From NCBI GenBank assembly GCA_036563805.1, contig DATCLS010000010.1:19054-83053 (forward strand): a DNA stretch of 64,000 bases, given 5' to 3'. The DNA is from DATCLS01 sp036563805 (GTDB lineage: Bacteria > Actinomycetota > Acidimicrobiia > Acidimicrobiales > VFJN01). Under the pieces are notes generated by a model that searched no databases, was not told where the DNA came from, and saw only the letters and a program-made list of their open reading frames with translations. Positions within the stretch are counted from its first letter, which is position 1, and each line of letters opens with the position of its first letter. This document shows, one piece after another, positions 18,052 to 26,942 of this stretch. Both the position numbers and the translations under genes were made by a program.

Positions 18052-18072
18052 CGACACCGCCTGACGACACCG

Positions 18073-18103
18073 CCGGGCCTCGGGGTGCGTCCCCGGGGCC
18101 CGG
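18073..18103. terminator. Hairpin between convergent S8 protease and serC
   Basis: CCGGGCCTCGGGG (18073-18085) pairs with CCCCGGGGCCCGG (18091-18103), 13 positions with one T-G wobble, loop TGCGT. Just upstream the 13-mer TGACGACACCGCC occurs twice. Both genes end here. Confidence 0.55.
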
Positions 18104-18127
18104 TCGGGGTCACGGGCGTCCGGCCGG

Positions 18128-19258
18128 CTAGGGCAGGAGCCGCTCGGCGACGTAGTCGACGCAGCGGGTGAGCGCCTCGACGTCGTCGGGCTCGATCGCC
18201 GGGTACAGCGCGATGCGGAGCTGGTTGCGGCCCAACTTGCGGTAGCCCTCGACGTCGACGATGCCGTTGGCCCGCAAGGCCTGGCACACCTGGGCGGCCG
18301 GCAGGGCGTCGTCGAGGTCGATCGTGGCCACGGTCTGGCTGCGGTCGGCCGGGTCCTCGACGTAGGGCCGCGCGTACGAGCTGGCCTCGGCCCAGCCGTA
18401 GACGATCTCGGCCGACCGGGCGCAGCGGCTGGCGGCCCACGGCATGCCGCCGTGGTCGATGATCCACTGGATCTGCGAGACGGCCAGGTGGATCGTCGCC
18501 AGCGCCGGCGTGTTGTAGGTCTGGTCCTTGCGGCTGTTGTCGAGGGCGATCTTCAGGTCGAGGAACGCCGGGGCCCACCGGCCGGACGCGGCCAGCCGCT
18601 CGATCCGCTCGACGGCGGCGGGCGACAGCGCCGCGATCCACAGCCCGCCGTCGGACGCCAGGCACTTCTGGGGGGCGAAGTAGTAGGCGTCGGTCTGGCT
18701 GGCGTCGAACCGGAGCCCGCCGGCGGCGGACGTGCCGTCGACCAGCACCAGGCCCTCGGCCCCCTCGGGCCGGACGAGCGGCATGGCCACGCCGGTCGAC
18801 GTCTCGTTGTGGGTCAGGCAGTAGGCGTCGACGTCGGGGCTGGGCTTGGGCTCAGGGTGGGTGCCGGGCGCCGACTCGATGACGTCCGGCGCCTCGAGGT
18901 GGGGCGCGGCCGCCGCGCAGGCCGCGAACTTGGACGAGAACTCGCCGAAGCTCAGGTGCTGGCTGCGCCGCTCGATCAGGTAGAAGGTCGCCGCGTCCCA
19001 GAAGGCGGTGGTGCCGCCGTTGCTGAGCACGACCTCATAGCCGTCGGGCAGCTCCAGCAGCTCGCCGACGCCGTTGCGCAGCGCGGCCACCATGAACCGG
19101 ACGGTCGCCTGCCGGTGGCTGGTGCCCAGGTAGTCGCGCGCGGACGCCGCGAGGGACTCGACCGCCTCGGAGCGCACCTTGGACGGGCCGGACCCGAACC
19201 GCCCGTCTGCCGGGAGCAGGTCGGCGGGTATGGAGATATCGGAGGTCACCTCGCTCAT
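18128..19258 (-). CDS. serC: Phosphoserine aminotransferase
   Basis: A 376-residue class V PLP-dependent aminotransferase of the actinobacterial SerC type. It converts 3-phosphohydroxypyruvate to phosphoserine with glutamate, the second step of serine synthesis. Visible: FGSGPSKVRSEAVESLAASARDYLGTSHRQATVR at the start, SNGGTTAFWDAATFYL, LVDGTSAAGGLRFDASQTDAYYFAPQKCLASDGGLW with the PLP-binding lysine in APQK, and the C-terminal LGRNQLRIALYPAIEPDDVEALTRCVDYV. It is divergent from an aspC-type gene; serA, the preceding pathway step, lies 5 kb away in this window. Confidence 0.94.
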   Translation of the reverse strand: MSEVTSDISIPADLLPADGRFGSGPSKVRSEAVESLAASARDYLGTSHRQATVRFMVAALRNGVGELLELPDGYEVVLSNGGTTAFWDAATFYLIERRSQHLSFGEFSSKFAACAAAAPHLEAPDVIESAPGTHPEPKPSPDVDAYCLTHNETSTGVAMPLVRPEGAEGLVLVDGTSAAGGLRFDASQTDAYYFAPQKCLASDGGLWIAALSPAAVERIERLAASGRWAPAFLDLKIALDNSRKDQTYNTPALATIHLAVSQIQWIIDHGGMPWAASRCARSAEIVYGWAEASSYARPYVEDPADRSQTVATIDLDDALPAAQVCQALRANGIVDVEGYRKLGRNQLRIALYPAIEPDDVEALTRCVDYVAERLLP

Positions 19259-19301
19259 CGCGTGCCACTATCGCGGCCGGTCGAACCAAGGAGCCAACGC
19301 G

Positions 19302-20531
19302 TTGCCTCCCATGTCCCCCTCCCCCCGGACCTCGAACCGCATCTCCCGCCGCGTGGCCGCCATCGCCGAGTCGGCCACCCTTGCCGTCGACGCCAAGGCC
19401 AAGGCCCTGAAGGCCGCCGGCGAGCCGGTCATCGGCTTCGGCGCCGGCGAGCCCGACTTCCCGACGCCGGCCCACGTCGTCGAGGCCGCGGTCGAGGCGT
19501 GCCGCAACCCCCGCAACCACAAGTACACGCCGGCGGCCGGCCTGCCCGAGCTGCGCGAGGCCATCGCCCACAAGACCAAGCGCGACTCGGGCTACGACGT
19601 GGCCGCCTCGCAGGTCCTCGTGACCAACGGCGGCAAGCACGCGGTCTACAACACCTTCACCGCCCTGCTCGACCCGGGCGACGAGGTGCTGCTGCCCGCG
19701 CCGTACTGGACCACCTACCCCGAGCCCATCCGCCTGGCCGGCGGCGAGCCGGTCGTGCTGCCTACCGACGAGGCCACGGGCTTCCGGGTCACGGTCGACC
19801 AGCTCGAGGCGGCGCTCACGCCCCGCACCAAGGCGCTCGTGTTCGTGTCCCCGTCCAACCCGACCGGCGCCGTCTACCCCCGGGCCGAGGTCGAGGCCAT
19901 CGGGCGGTGGGCCGCCGAGCGGGGCATCTGGGTCGTCACCGACGAGATCTACGAGCACCTCACCTACGGCGACAACGCCTTCACGTCGATGCCGGCGGTC
20001 GTGCCCGACCTGGCCGAGCGGTGCGTCGTGCTCAACGGCGTGGCCAAGACGTACGCCATGACCGGCTGGCGGGTCGGCTGGATGATCGGGCCGCCCGACC
20101 TGGTGAAGGCGGCCACCAACCTCCAGTCGCACGCCACGTCGAACGTGGCCAACGTGTCGCAGGTGGCGGCGCTGGCCGCCGTGTCGGGCGACCTGTCGGC
20201 CGTGGCCGAGATGCGCACCGCCTTCGAGCGCCGGGGCCGGATGATGCACCGGCTGCTGTCCCAGATCCCCGGCGTGTCGGTGCTCGAGCCCCAGGGGGCG
20301 TTCTACGCCTTCCCCAACCTGTCCGCCTACGTGGGCCGGTCGATCCGCGGCCGCACGCCCGCCTCGACGCTCGAGCTGAGCGAGATCCTGCTCGAGCAGG
20401 CCAAGGTCGCCGTCGTGCCCGGCGAGGCGTTCGACGGGCCCGGCTATGCCCGCCTGTCGTTCGCGCTGAGCGACGACGACCTGGCCGAGGGCTGCCGGCG
20501 CATCGTCGACCTGCTCGGCGAGGCGGCCTGA
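19302..20531 (+). CDS. Aspartate/aromatic aminotransferase, class I
   Basis: A ~409-residue PLP enzyme of the aspartate aminotransferase I-gamma group (SNRISRRVAAIAESATLAVDAKAKALKAAGEPVIGFGAGEPDFPTP). The PLP-binding lysine is in LNGVAKTYAMTGWRVGWMIG, with the substrate-binding Arg in YARLSFALSDDDLAEGCRRI. The start needs care: an AAGGAG ribosome site at 19288-19293 lies 8 nt before a TTG at 19302 but 17 nt before the first ATG at 19311, so the TTG is preferred. The S9 peptidase gene follows 3 bp after the stop. It probably makes aspartate or transaminates a related keto acid. Confidence 0.88.
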   Translation: MPPMSPSPRTSNRISRRVAAIAESATLAVDAKAKALKAAGEPVIGFGAGEPDFPTPAHVVEAAVEACRNPRNHKYTPAAGLPELREAIAHKTKRDSGYDVAASQVLVTNGGKHAVYNTFTALLDPGDEVLLPAPYWTTYPEPIRLAGGEPVVLPTDEATGFRVTVDQLEAALTPRTKALVFVSPSNPTGAVYPRAEVEAIGRWAAERGIWVVTDEIYEHLTYGDNAFTSMPAVVPDLAERCVVLNGVAKTYAMTGWRVGWMIGPPDLVKAATNLQSHATSNVANVSQVAALAAVSGDLSAVAEMRTAFERRGRMMHRLLSQIPGVSVLEPQGAFYAFPNLSAYVGRSIRGRTPASTLELSEILLEQAKVAVVPGEAFDGPGYARLSFALSDDDLAEGCRRIVDLLGEAA

Positions 20532-20534
20532 GCG

Positions 20535-22622
20535 ATGGGCGGCGACCCGGTGGTGAGCGACCAGCAGGCGAGCACGGCCGCGTCGGAGGGCACGGCGCCG
20601 GAGGGCGGCGCCCCGCAGCCCTACGGCTCGTGGGCGACGCCGATCACGTCCGAGCTGGTGGTGAGGGCCGCCGCCAGCATCGGGGCGGTGGCGCTCGACG
20701 GCGACGACGTGTGGTGGTCGGAGCAGCGGCCCCACGAGGCCGGGCGCACCCAGCTGGTGCGGTGGCGGCCCGGGGCCGAGGCGGCGGACGTCCTGCCCGA
20801 GGGCGCCAACGCCCGCACCGCCGTGCACGAGTACGGCGGTGGGGCCTGGTGGGTGCGCGACGGGCGGGTCTGGTACGCGGAGTGGGCCGACCAGCGCCTC
20901 TACCAGCTCGACCAGGGCCGGGAGCCGGTGGCGGTGACGCCCGAGCCGACGGTGCCCCGGGGCGACCGGTGGGCCGACGGCGACCTCGACCCGTCGGGGC
21001 GGTGGCTCGTCGTCGTGCGCGAGCACCACCCGCCGGGCGGCACGCCCGCCGACGTCGCCAACGAGCTCGTCGTCGTCGACCTCGAGGGGGAGCTCCCGCC
21101 GCGGGTGCTGGTGACCGGGCCCGACTTCGTCTCCAACCCCCGGTTCTCGCCCGACGGCGCCCGGCTGGCCTGGCTCCAGTGGAACCACCCCGACATGCCG
21201 TGGGACGGCACCGAGCTGTGCGTCACCGACCTGCGGTGGTCGAGCATCGGGCCCGGGCTCATGCACGTCACGGTCGTCGCCGGGCGGGGCAACGACGCCG
21301 GGCTCGGGGAGTCGATCTTCCAGCCCCGGTGGGCGCCCGACGGCTCGCTGTGGTTCGCCTCCGACCGGACCGGCTGGTGGAACCTGTACCGGTGGGTGCC
21401 CAGCCCCGCCGCCGAGGCCCCCCGGGTCGAGCCCGCCGTCATCATGCAGGCCGAGATCGGCCAGCCCCAGTGGGTGTTCGGCCAGTCGGTCTACGCCTTT
21501 CTCGACGGCGGCCGGGTGGCGTTCGCCTACCGGCGCGACGGGGTCGACCACCTCGCCGTCCGGGCCGCCGACGGCACGGTCCACGACCTCGACCTGCCCT
21601 ACACCGACGTGGCGTCGGTGGAGGCCGCCGGCGACCGGATCACGTTCGTCGGGGCCTCGCCCACCGCCGAGCCGGCCGTCGTCCGGGTCACGATCGAGGG
21701 GTCCGGGGGCGCCGGGGCCGTCGCCGGCGAGCCCGAGGTGCTGCGGCCCGCCCGCGACCTGGGGCTCGACCCCAGCTGGTTCTCGGTGCCCGAGCCCATC
21801 TCGTTTCCGACCAGCGGCGGCCGTACCGCCTATGGGCTGTTCTACCCGCCGACCAACCCCGAGGCCGTACCGCCGCCCGGCGAGCGCCCGCCCCTCCTCG
21901 TGTTCATCCACGGCGGGCCGACCGCCGCCGCCCGCCCCCAGCTCCAGCTCCGCACCCAGTACTGGACCAGCCGGGGCTTCGCGGTGGTCGACGTCAACTA
22001 CGGCGGCTCCACCGGCTACGGCCGGCCGTTCCGCGACCAGCTGCGCGGGCAGTGGGGTGTCGTCGACCTCGACGACTGCGAGGCCGCCGCCCGGTGGCTG
22101 GGGGAGCAGGGACGGGTCGACCCCGACCGCCTGCTGATCCGGGGCGGCTCGGCCGGCGGCTACACGACGCTCGCCGCCCTGGCCTTCCGCGACACGTTCG
22201 CGGCGGGTGCCAGCCACTTCGGCGTCGCCGACCTCGAGGCGCTGGCCACCGAGACCCACAAGTTCGAGAGCCGGTACCTCGACGGCCTGATCGGCCCCTA
22301 TCCCGATCAGCGGGACGTGTACGTCGCCCGCTCGCCCATCCACCACCTCGACCGGTTCGACCGGCCGCTGGCCGTGTTCCAGGGGCTGGAGGACGAGGTC
22401 GTGCCGCCCAACCAGGCCGAGATGATCGTGAACGCCCTTCGGGAGCGGGGCGTGCCGGTGGCGTACGTGCCGTTCGAGGGCGAGCAGCACGGGTTCCGGA
22501 AGGCCGAGAACATCCGCCGGGCCCTGGACGGCGAGCTGTCGTTCTACGCCCAGGTGTTCGGCTTCTCCCTGCCCCCCGAGGAGGGCATCGAGCCGGTCCC
22601 GGTCGAGAACCTCGACTCCTGA
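20535..22622 (+). CDS. Prolyl oligopeptidase family serine peptidase (S9)
   Basis: A 695-residue cytosolic peptidase. Residues about 40-400 form a WD/beta-propeller-like N-terminal domain (repeated blades such as SPDGARLAWLQWNHPDMPWDGTEL). Residues about 430-690 form the alpha/beta-hydrolase domain: PLLVFIHGGPTAAARPQ, the nucleophile Ser in RGGSAGGYTTLAAL, Asp in FQGLEDEVVPPNQAE and His in GEQHGFRKAEN. It resembles dipeptidyl aminopeptidase/acylaminoacyl peptidases. No signal peptide. It starts 3 bp after the aminotransferase stop, suggesting an operon; the functional link is unclear. Confidence 0.9.
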   Translation: MGGDPVVSDQQASTAASEGTAPEGGAPQPYGSWATPITSELVVRAAASIGAVALDGDDVWWSEQRPHEAGRTQLVRWRPGAEAADVLPEGANARTAVHEYGGGAWWVRDGRVWYAEWADQRLYQLDQGREPVAVTPEPTVPRGDRWADGDLDPSGRWLVVVREHHPPGGTPADVANELVVVDLEGELPPRVLVTGPDFVSNPRFSPDGARLAWLQWNHPDMPWDGTELCVTDLRWSSIGPGLMHVTVVAGRGNDAGLGESIFQPRWAPDGSLWFASDRTGWWNLYRWVPSPAAEAPRVEPAVIMQAEIGQPQWVFGQSVYAFLDGGRVAFAYRRDGVDHLAVRAADGTVHDLDLPYTDVASVEAAGDRITFVGASPTAEPAVVRVTIEGSGGAGAVAGEPEVLRPARDLGLDPSWFSVPEPISFPTSGGRTAYGLFYPPTNPEAVPPPGERPPLLVFIHGGPTAAARPQLQLRTQYWTSRGFAVVDVNYGGSTGYGRPFRDQLRGQWGVVDLDDCEAAARWLGEQGRVDPDRLLIRGGSAGGYTTLAALAFRDTFAAGASHFGVADLEALATETHKFESRYLDGLIGPYPDQRDVYVARSPIHHLDRFDRPLAVFQGLEDEVVPPNQAEMIVNALRERGVPVAYVPFEGEQHGFRKAENIRRALDGELSFYAQVFGFSLPPEEGIEPVPVENLDS

Positions 22623-22688
22623 CCCCGGTCGGCGTCGCGCCCCGGCGGCGGAGCGCCCCGGTCGGCGTCGCGCCCCGGCGGCGGAGCG
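22623..22688. repeat. Perfect 33-bp tandem duplication
   Basis: Two identical adjacent 33-bp copies (22623-22655 and 22656-22688), each starting CCCCGGTCGGCGTCGCGCC and ending GGCGGAGCG, in the gap between the convergent S9 peptidase and TetR genes. Probably a local slippage duplication. Confidence 0.9.
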
Positions 22689-22712
22689 GGGCCGACCGTC
22701 CCGTCCCCGGCG

Positions 22713-23381
22713 TCAGCCGGCCCGGGTGGCGAGCCCGGCCCGCACCAGCTCGTGGAACTCGGTCATGGCGTGGATGAGGGCCTCGACGTCGCCGGGCTTG
22801 GGGCTGCTGGTGGCGTCGCGGCCGTGGAGCCAGTCGACCAGCAGGTCGACGGTCCCGCCCACGACGGCGAGCGCCAGCGACCGCAGCTCCTCGGGCGGCG
22901 CGCAAGCCAGCCCGTAGCGCCGCCACACCCGCTCGACGAACGCCGCCGCCCACCGCCGGGCCTGGCGCTGGCGGCGCTCGACCGCCGGTGAGATGCTGCC
23001 GGTCTGGCCGAACGTCGCCCGGGCGATGCGGGGGTCGTCGGCCACCGCGTGGGCGAACGCGCTGGTCAGCGTCTTCACCGCTTCCCGCTGGTCCGGGGGC
23101 GCGTGGCGCAGGGCGGCCACCAGGCGGCCGGCGACCATGGCGGTCGTCTCGTCCAGCAGGGCGAGGTAGCAGGCCTCCTTGCCGTCGAACAGCTCGTAGA
23201 AGCCCTTGGTGCCGACGAACGCGGTCTGGCAGATCTGCTCGATCGACGTGTTGGCGTAGCCCCGCTCGGCGATCAACGCCAGCGCGGCGTCGAGCAACTG
23301 CTGGCGGCGTTGCGCCTGGCGCTGAGCGGCGTCCAGGCCGCGGATGACGCGCCCGCGGCTCGTTGCCCCAGCCGTCCCCAT
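22713..23381 (-). CDS. TetR family transcriptional regulator
   Basis: A 222-residue regulator. Residues about 22-70 form the TetR helix-turn-helix: RRQQLLDAALALIAERGYANTSIEQICQTAFVGTKGFYELFDGKEACYLAL. The C-terminal ligand domain is helical with no recognisable pocket motif. It is divergent from a secreted esterase gene across a 120-bp region that contains the most AT-rich stretch of this part of the window, so it may control that gene and itself. Confidence 0.88.
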   Translation of the reverse strand: MGTAGATSRGRVIRGLDAAQRQAQRRQQLLDAALALIAERGYANTSIEQICQTAFVGTKGFYELFDGKEACYLALLDETTAMVAGRLVAALRHAPPDQREAVKTLTSAFAHAVADDPRIARATFGQTGSISPAVERRQRQARRWAAAFVERVWRRYGLACAPPEELRSLALAVVGGTVDLLVDWLHGRDATSSPKPGDVEALIHAMTEFHELVRAGLATRAG

Positions 23382-23416
23382 GTCCCTGCGATGGTAGGTC
23401 CGCCGTCACGAAAAAG

Positions 23417-23435
23417 CTTATGAGTTGTAAATAAG
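23417..23435. promoter_or_regulatory. AT-rich imperfect palindrome between tetR and esterase
   Basis: CTTAT (23417-23421) and ATAAG (23431-23435) flank 9 bases, inside an unusually AT-rich run (23409-23452). The size suits a TetR operator, and the AT-rich run probably contains the divergent promoters. The arms are only 5 bp, so the assignment is tentative. Confidence 0.35.
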
Positions 23436-23501
23436 ATTTCTTGTTCTTTAGCAGGCGTACAGGGAAATGTGGGGACGACACCGCCACGAGGGGGAGCGAC
23501 C

Positions 23502-24392
23502 GTGCGTTCCATGCTGTTCCGAGCGGCGCTGGCGGCGCTGCTGGCCCCGGTCCCGTTGGTGGCGACGGCGGGAGGTGCGGACGCCGCCCCCAGGGCACCC
23601 GCCGCGCCCGTGACCGCGTCCTCCGGCGACGGGACGGACTGGCGGTGCCGGCCCCCGGCCGCCCACCCCAACCCGGTCGTCCTGCTCCACGGCCTGACCG
23701 GCACCGGCGAGGGCAGTTGGACGTACCTGGGCCCCCGCCTGCGGGACGCCGGCTACTGCGTGTTCACGCCCACCTACGGCCGGATCACCCCGGACGTCGA
23801 GATCGGGGGCCTCGCCCCCATCGCCCAGTCGGCCCAGGAGGTGGCCGCCTTCGTCGACCAGGTGCGGGCCGCCACCGGCGCGGCCCGGGTGGACATCGTC
23901 GGCCACTCCGAGGGCGGCTTCCTGGGGCTCTACCTCCCCAAGGTGCTGGGGCTGTCCGGCCAGGTGGAGCGGGTCGTCGCGCTGGCACCGCCCACCCATG
24001 GCACGACCGTGAGCGGGCTCGTGACGTTCGCCGACGTGCTCGGCATCCGGCCGCTGGTCGACGAGCTCCTGCGGACGTTCGGCTGCGCCGCCTGCGCCGA
24101 CACGCTGCCCGGGGCGCCGCCCGTCGCGGCGCTGACCGCCGGGCCGATCGCCCGGCCGGGCGTCGCCTACACGATCGTCGCCACCCGCGCCGACCTGGTG
24201 GTGACCCCGTCCGGGTCGGCCTTCGTGCGCGAGCCCGGCGTGCGCAACGTCCACGTGCAGGACGTTTGCCCGTTCGACCCGGTCGGCCACGTGGGCCTCG
24301 CCCTCGACCGCAGCGTGCTCGGCATCGTGCTCAACGCACTCGACCCGGCCCACGCCCGGCCGGTCCACTGCGGCGTGGGCATCCCGTTCTGA
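23502..24392 (+). CDS. Secreted lipase/esterase (alpha/beta hydrolase)
   Basis: A 296-residue exported hydrolase. Start chosen at GTG 23502, preceded by GGGGGAG; it gives a clean signal peptide (MRSMLFRAALAALLAPVPLVATAGGADA). The mature domain has NPVVLLHGLTGTGEGSW (oxyanion loop), the nucleophile Ser in DIVGHSEGGFLGLYLP, a likely Asp in TRADLVVTPSG and His in DPVGHVGLALD. Four or more cysteines in the mature part suggest disulfides, which suits an extracellular enzyme. It resembles the triacylglycerol lipases of actinobacteria (class with GHSxGG). Probably controlled by the divergent TetR protein. Confidence 0.85.
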   Translation: MRSMLFRAALAALLAPVPLVATAGGADAAPRAPAAPVTASSGDGTDWRCRPPAAHPNPVVLLHGLTGTGEGSWTYLGPRLRDAGYCVFTPTYGRITPDVEIGGLAPIAQSAQEVAAFVDQVRAATGAARVDIVGHSEGGFLGLYLPKVLGLSGQVERVVALAPPTHGTTVSGLVTFADVLGIRPLVDELLRTFGCAACADTLPGAPPVAALTAGPIARPGVAYTIVATRADLVVTPSGSAFVREPGVRNVHVQDVCPFDPVGHVGLALDRSVLGIVLNALDPAHARPVHCGVGIPF

Positions 24393-24540
24393 CGCCGGGC
24401 GACGCGGACCGGGCTGTCCCGGCAGGGCATCGACGGCCCCCGGGCCGCCGCCGGCCGGCGGTCCGGGGCCCCAGGCCGCCGCCGGCGCACGGTCGTATGC
24501 AATGTGCGGCCGCCGGGTGGTGCGGGCCACACTTTGAGCG

Positions 24541-26103
24541 ATGGCGCGCATCCTGGTCACCGAGAAGATCGCCGAGGGCGGGCTCCAGAAGCTTCGCGAG
24601 GCCGGCCACGTGGTCGACGTGCGCCTCGGCCTCACGCCCGAGGCCCTCGTCGAGGTGGTGCCCGGGGCCGCGGCGCTCATCATCCGGTCCGCCACGCAGG
24701 TGACCCGCGAGGTGCTGGAGGCCGGCTCCGACCTGGTGGTCGTGGGCCGGGCCGGCATCGGGCTCGACAACGTCGACGTCGAGGCGGCCACCGAGCGCGG
24801 CGTCATGGTGGTCAACGCGCCCCAGTCCAACGTGCTGTCGGCGGCCGAGCACACGATGGCGCTGCTGCTCGCACAGGCCCGGAACATCCCCCAAGCCCAC
24901 GCCGCCCTGGTCGCCGGGCGCTGGGAGCGGTCGACGTGGGAGGGCGTCGAGCTGTCCGACAAGACGCTCGGCGTCATCGGCCTGGGCCGCATCGGCAAGC
25001 TGGTGGCCCAGCGGGCCCACGCCTTCGGCATGCGGCTGGTCGCCCACGACCCGTTCGTGTCCGCCGAGCGGGCCCGCCAGCTCGGCGTCGAGCTGCTGCC
25101 GCTCGAGCGGCTGATGGAGGTCAGCGACTTCGTCACGCTCCACGTGGCCAAGACGCCCGAGACGATCGGCCTGATCGGCAAGGAGCTGCTGGCCAAGGCC
25201 AAGCCCGGTATCCGCATCATCAACGTGGCCCGGGGCGGCATCGTCGACGAGGCGGCGCTGGCCGAGGCCATCCGCGACGGCCGGGTGGCCGGGGCGGCGC
25301 TCGACGTGTTCGAGAAGGAGCCGACGACCGAGTCGCCGCTGTTCGCCCTGCCGGGCGTCGTCGTCACCCCCCACCTGGGCGCCAGCACGCGCGAGGCGCA
25401 GGACAAGGCGGGCGACACGATCGCCGACCAGGTGGCGCTGGCGTTGGCCGGCGACTTCGTCCCGTTCGCGGTGAACGTGAGCGCCGCCGAGGCGTCGGAG
25501 ACCGTGCGGCCGTTCCTGCCGCTGGCCGAGCGCCTGGGCCAGCTGTACATGTCGCTGGCCGAGAAGGTGCCGTCGGTGCTCGAGATCGAGTACGCCGGCC
25601 AGCTTGCCGACTACGACACCCGCATCCTGACGCTCTCGGTGCTCAAGGGCGTGTTCGGGGTCGTCACCGACGAGCCCGTGTCCTACGTGAACGCCCCCCG
25701 TATCGCCGCCGACCGGGGCGTCGAGGTTCGCGACACGTCGACGGCCACGGTCCACGACTACGTCAACCTGATCACGATCAGGGGCGGCGGCCACTCGATC
25801 GGCGGGACGCTGACCGGGCTGCGGGGCGAGCCTCGTATCGTCATGCTCGACGGCCACGCCATCGACCTGCCGCCGGCCAACCAGATGCTGGTCGTCCGCA
25901 ACGACGACCGGCCGGGCATGATCGCCTTCGTGGCGGGCGTGCTGGCCGACGCCGGGATCAACATCGACGACATGCACCTCGGGCGGGCGAGCAACGGGCG
26001 GGCCGCGCTCCAGGTGCTGGCCACCGACGTGGTGGTGCCGCCCGACATCCAGGACGCCCTTCGGGCCGGCGACGGTATCGTCTCCGTCCACGTGCTCCGC
26101 TGA
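24541..26103 (+). CDS. serA: D-3-phosphoglycerate dehydrogenase
   Basis: A 520-residue long-form PGDH that oxidises 3-phosphoglycerate to 3-phosphohydroxypyruvate with NAD+, the first step of serine synthesis. Domains: substrate-binding (residues 1-100 and 285-310), NAD-binding Rossmann with LGVIGLGRIGKLVAQRAHAFGM at about 140-162, catalytic Arg in INVARGGIVDEAAL, Glu and His in VVTPHLGASTREAQ. An intervening domain follows (about 315-445), then a C-terminal ACT domain (MLVVRNDDRPGMIAFVAGVLADAGINIDDMHLGR), the likely site of serine feedback. This type-I domain order is typical of mycobacterial SerA. SerC lies 5 kb upstream. Confidence 0.95.
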   Translation: MARILVTEKIAEGGLQKLREAGHVVDVRLGLTPEALVEVVPGAAALIIRSATQVTREVLEAGSDLVVVGRAGIGLDNVDVEAATERGVMVVNAPQSNVLSAAEHTMALLLAQARNIPQAHAALVAGRWERSTWEGVELSDKTLGVIGLGRIGKLVAQRAHAFGMRLVAHDPFVSAERARQLGVELLPLERLMEVSDFVTLHVAKTPETIGLIGKELLAKAKPGIRIINVARGGIVDEAALAEAIRDGRVAGAALDVFEKEPTTESPLFALPGVVVTPHLGASTREAQDKAGDTIADQVALALAGDFVPFAVNVSAAEASETVRPFLPLAERLGQLYMSLAEKVPSVLEIEYAGQLADYDTRILTLSVLKGVFGVVTDEPVSYVNAPRIAADRGVEVRDTSTATVHDYVNLITIRGGGHSIGGTLTGLRGEPRIVMLDGHAIDLPPANQMLVVRNDDRPGMIAFVAGVLADAGINIDDMHLGRASNGRAALQVLATDVVVPPDIQDALRAGDGIVSVHVLR

Positions 26104-26131
26104 CGGGGGCGCCCAGCCGGCGGTCTGTCGG

Positions 26132-26770
26132 CTACGAGGAGGGGTCGGGCGGCTGCTGGTCGCTCGGTGACCGGTCGGTGGGCGCAGACGGCTCGGATGG
26201 CTCGGGCGACTCGGTCGGGGCCGACTTCTTGGCGGCCGTCTTCTTCGCCGCCGACCTCTTGGCGGTCGTCTTCTTGGCCGCGGTCTTCTTGGCCGCCGTC
26301 TTCTTGACCGAGCCCTTCTTGGCGGTGGACCCCGACGCGGAGGACGCCCTCTTGGCGGTCGTCTTCTTGGCCGGGGTCTTCCTGGCGGGCGCCTTCTTCG
26401 CCGCCGCCCGGCCGGCGGGCGCTGACGCCGACGGCGCTCCGGCTGCGGTCGACCCCTCGGTGGCGGTCTTCTTGGCGGGCGACGTCTTCGTAGGCGCCTT
26501 CTCTTGGGCCGGGGCGGGCTCACCGGTCGGCGCCTCCGGGCCCGCGGCCGACGCTCCCGACGTCGACGCACCGGACGCCGACCCGCCAGATGTGGACGGG
26601 CCGGACGGCGACGCCGACGTCGGCGCCCCGGTCCGGGGCGGAGCCGGGGACGGGCGCTCGCCGGCGGGCGAGGGCGCCGGCGGCGCCTCCTGCACCCAGC
26701 GGACGAGGAGGCGGACGATCCCAGCGATGACCGCGATCAGCCCGATACGGCGGATCCATCGTCGATTCAC
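26132..26770 (-). CDS. Lysine/alanine-rich, membrane-anchored histone-H1-like protein
   Basis: About 212 residues. From the GTG at 26770 (or a GTG three codons upstream) it starts NRRWIRRIGLIAVIAGIVRLLVRWV, a basic-flanked hydrophobic segment long enough to cross or anchor in the membrane. A Pro/Ser/Gly-rich linker follows, then from about residue 110 repeated PAKK, AAKK, PARK and TAKR units, like the tails of histone H1 and mycobacterial HupB, ending in an acidic Pro/Ser tail. The tail type is known to bind DNA in HU-like proteins, but here no HU domain precedes it. Nucleoid-to-membrane tethering is a speculation. Divergent from an ABC exporter operon. Confidence 0.6.
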   Translation of the reverse strand: MNRRWIRRIGLIAVIAGIVRLLVRWVQEAPPAPSPAGERPSPAPPRTGAPTSASPSGPSTSGGSASGASTSGASAAGPEAPTGEPAPAQEKAPTKTSPAKKTATEGSTAAGAPSASAPAGRAAAKKAPARKTPAKKTTAKRASSASGSTAKKGSVKKTAAKKTAAKKTTAKRSAAKKTAAKKSAPTESPEPSEPSAPTDRSPSDQQPPDPSS

Positions 26771-26942
26771 CCCTTGCACCGTAATCGGGGCTCTCCGGCC
26801 GCTCAGGGACCGCGCTCCGTAATCGCCGGGCCTCGCCGGCCCCGGCGCAGTACCGTCGGACCCCCCGGCCGCGGCCCATGCGGCCGCCTTGGCGCGCGTC
26901 CCACGGGCGCGGGCGAGGCACGGCGACGACGGGGAGGTGACC

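Noticed and set aside
13087..18057. A 1656-codon minus-strand open frame across the S8 protease gene
   Set aside because: It is antisense to a clear protease with signal peptide and catalytic triad; its translation is low-complexity Arg/Gly/Val/His, the usual shadow of a GC-rich gene.
19035..22490. A 1151-codon minus-strand frame across the aminotransferase and S9 peptidase genes
   Set aside because: Translation is repetitive Gly/Arg/Val/His and antisense to genes with complete active sites.
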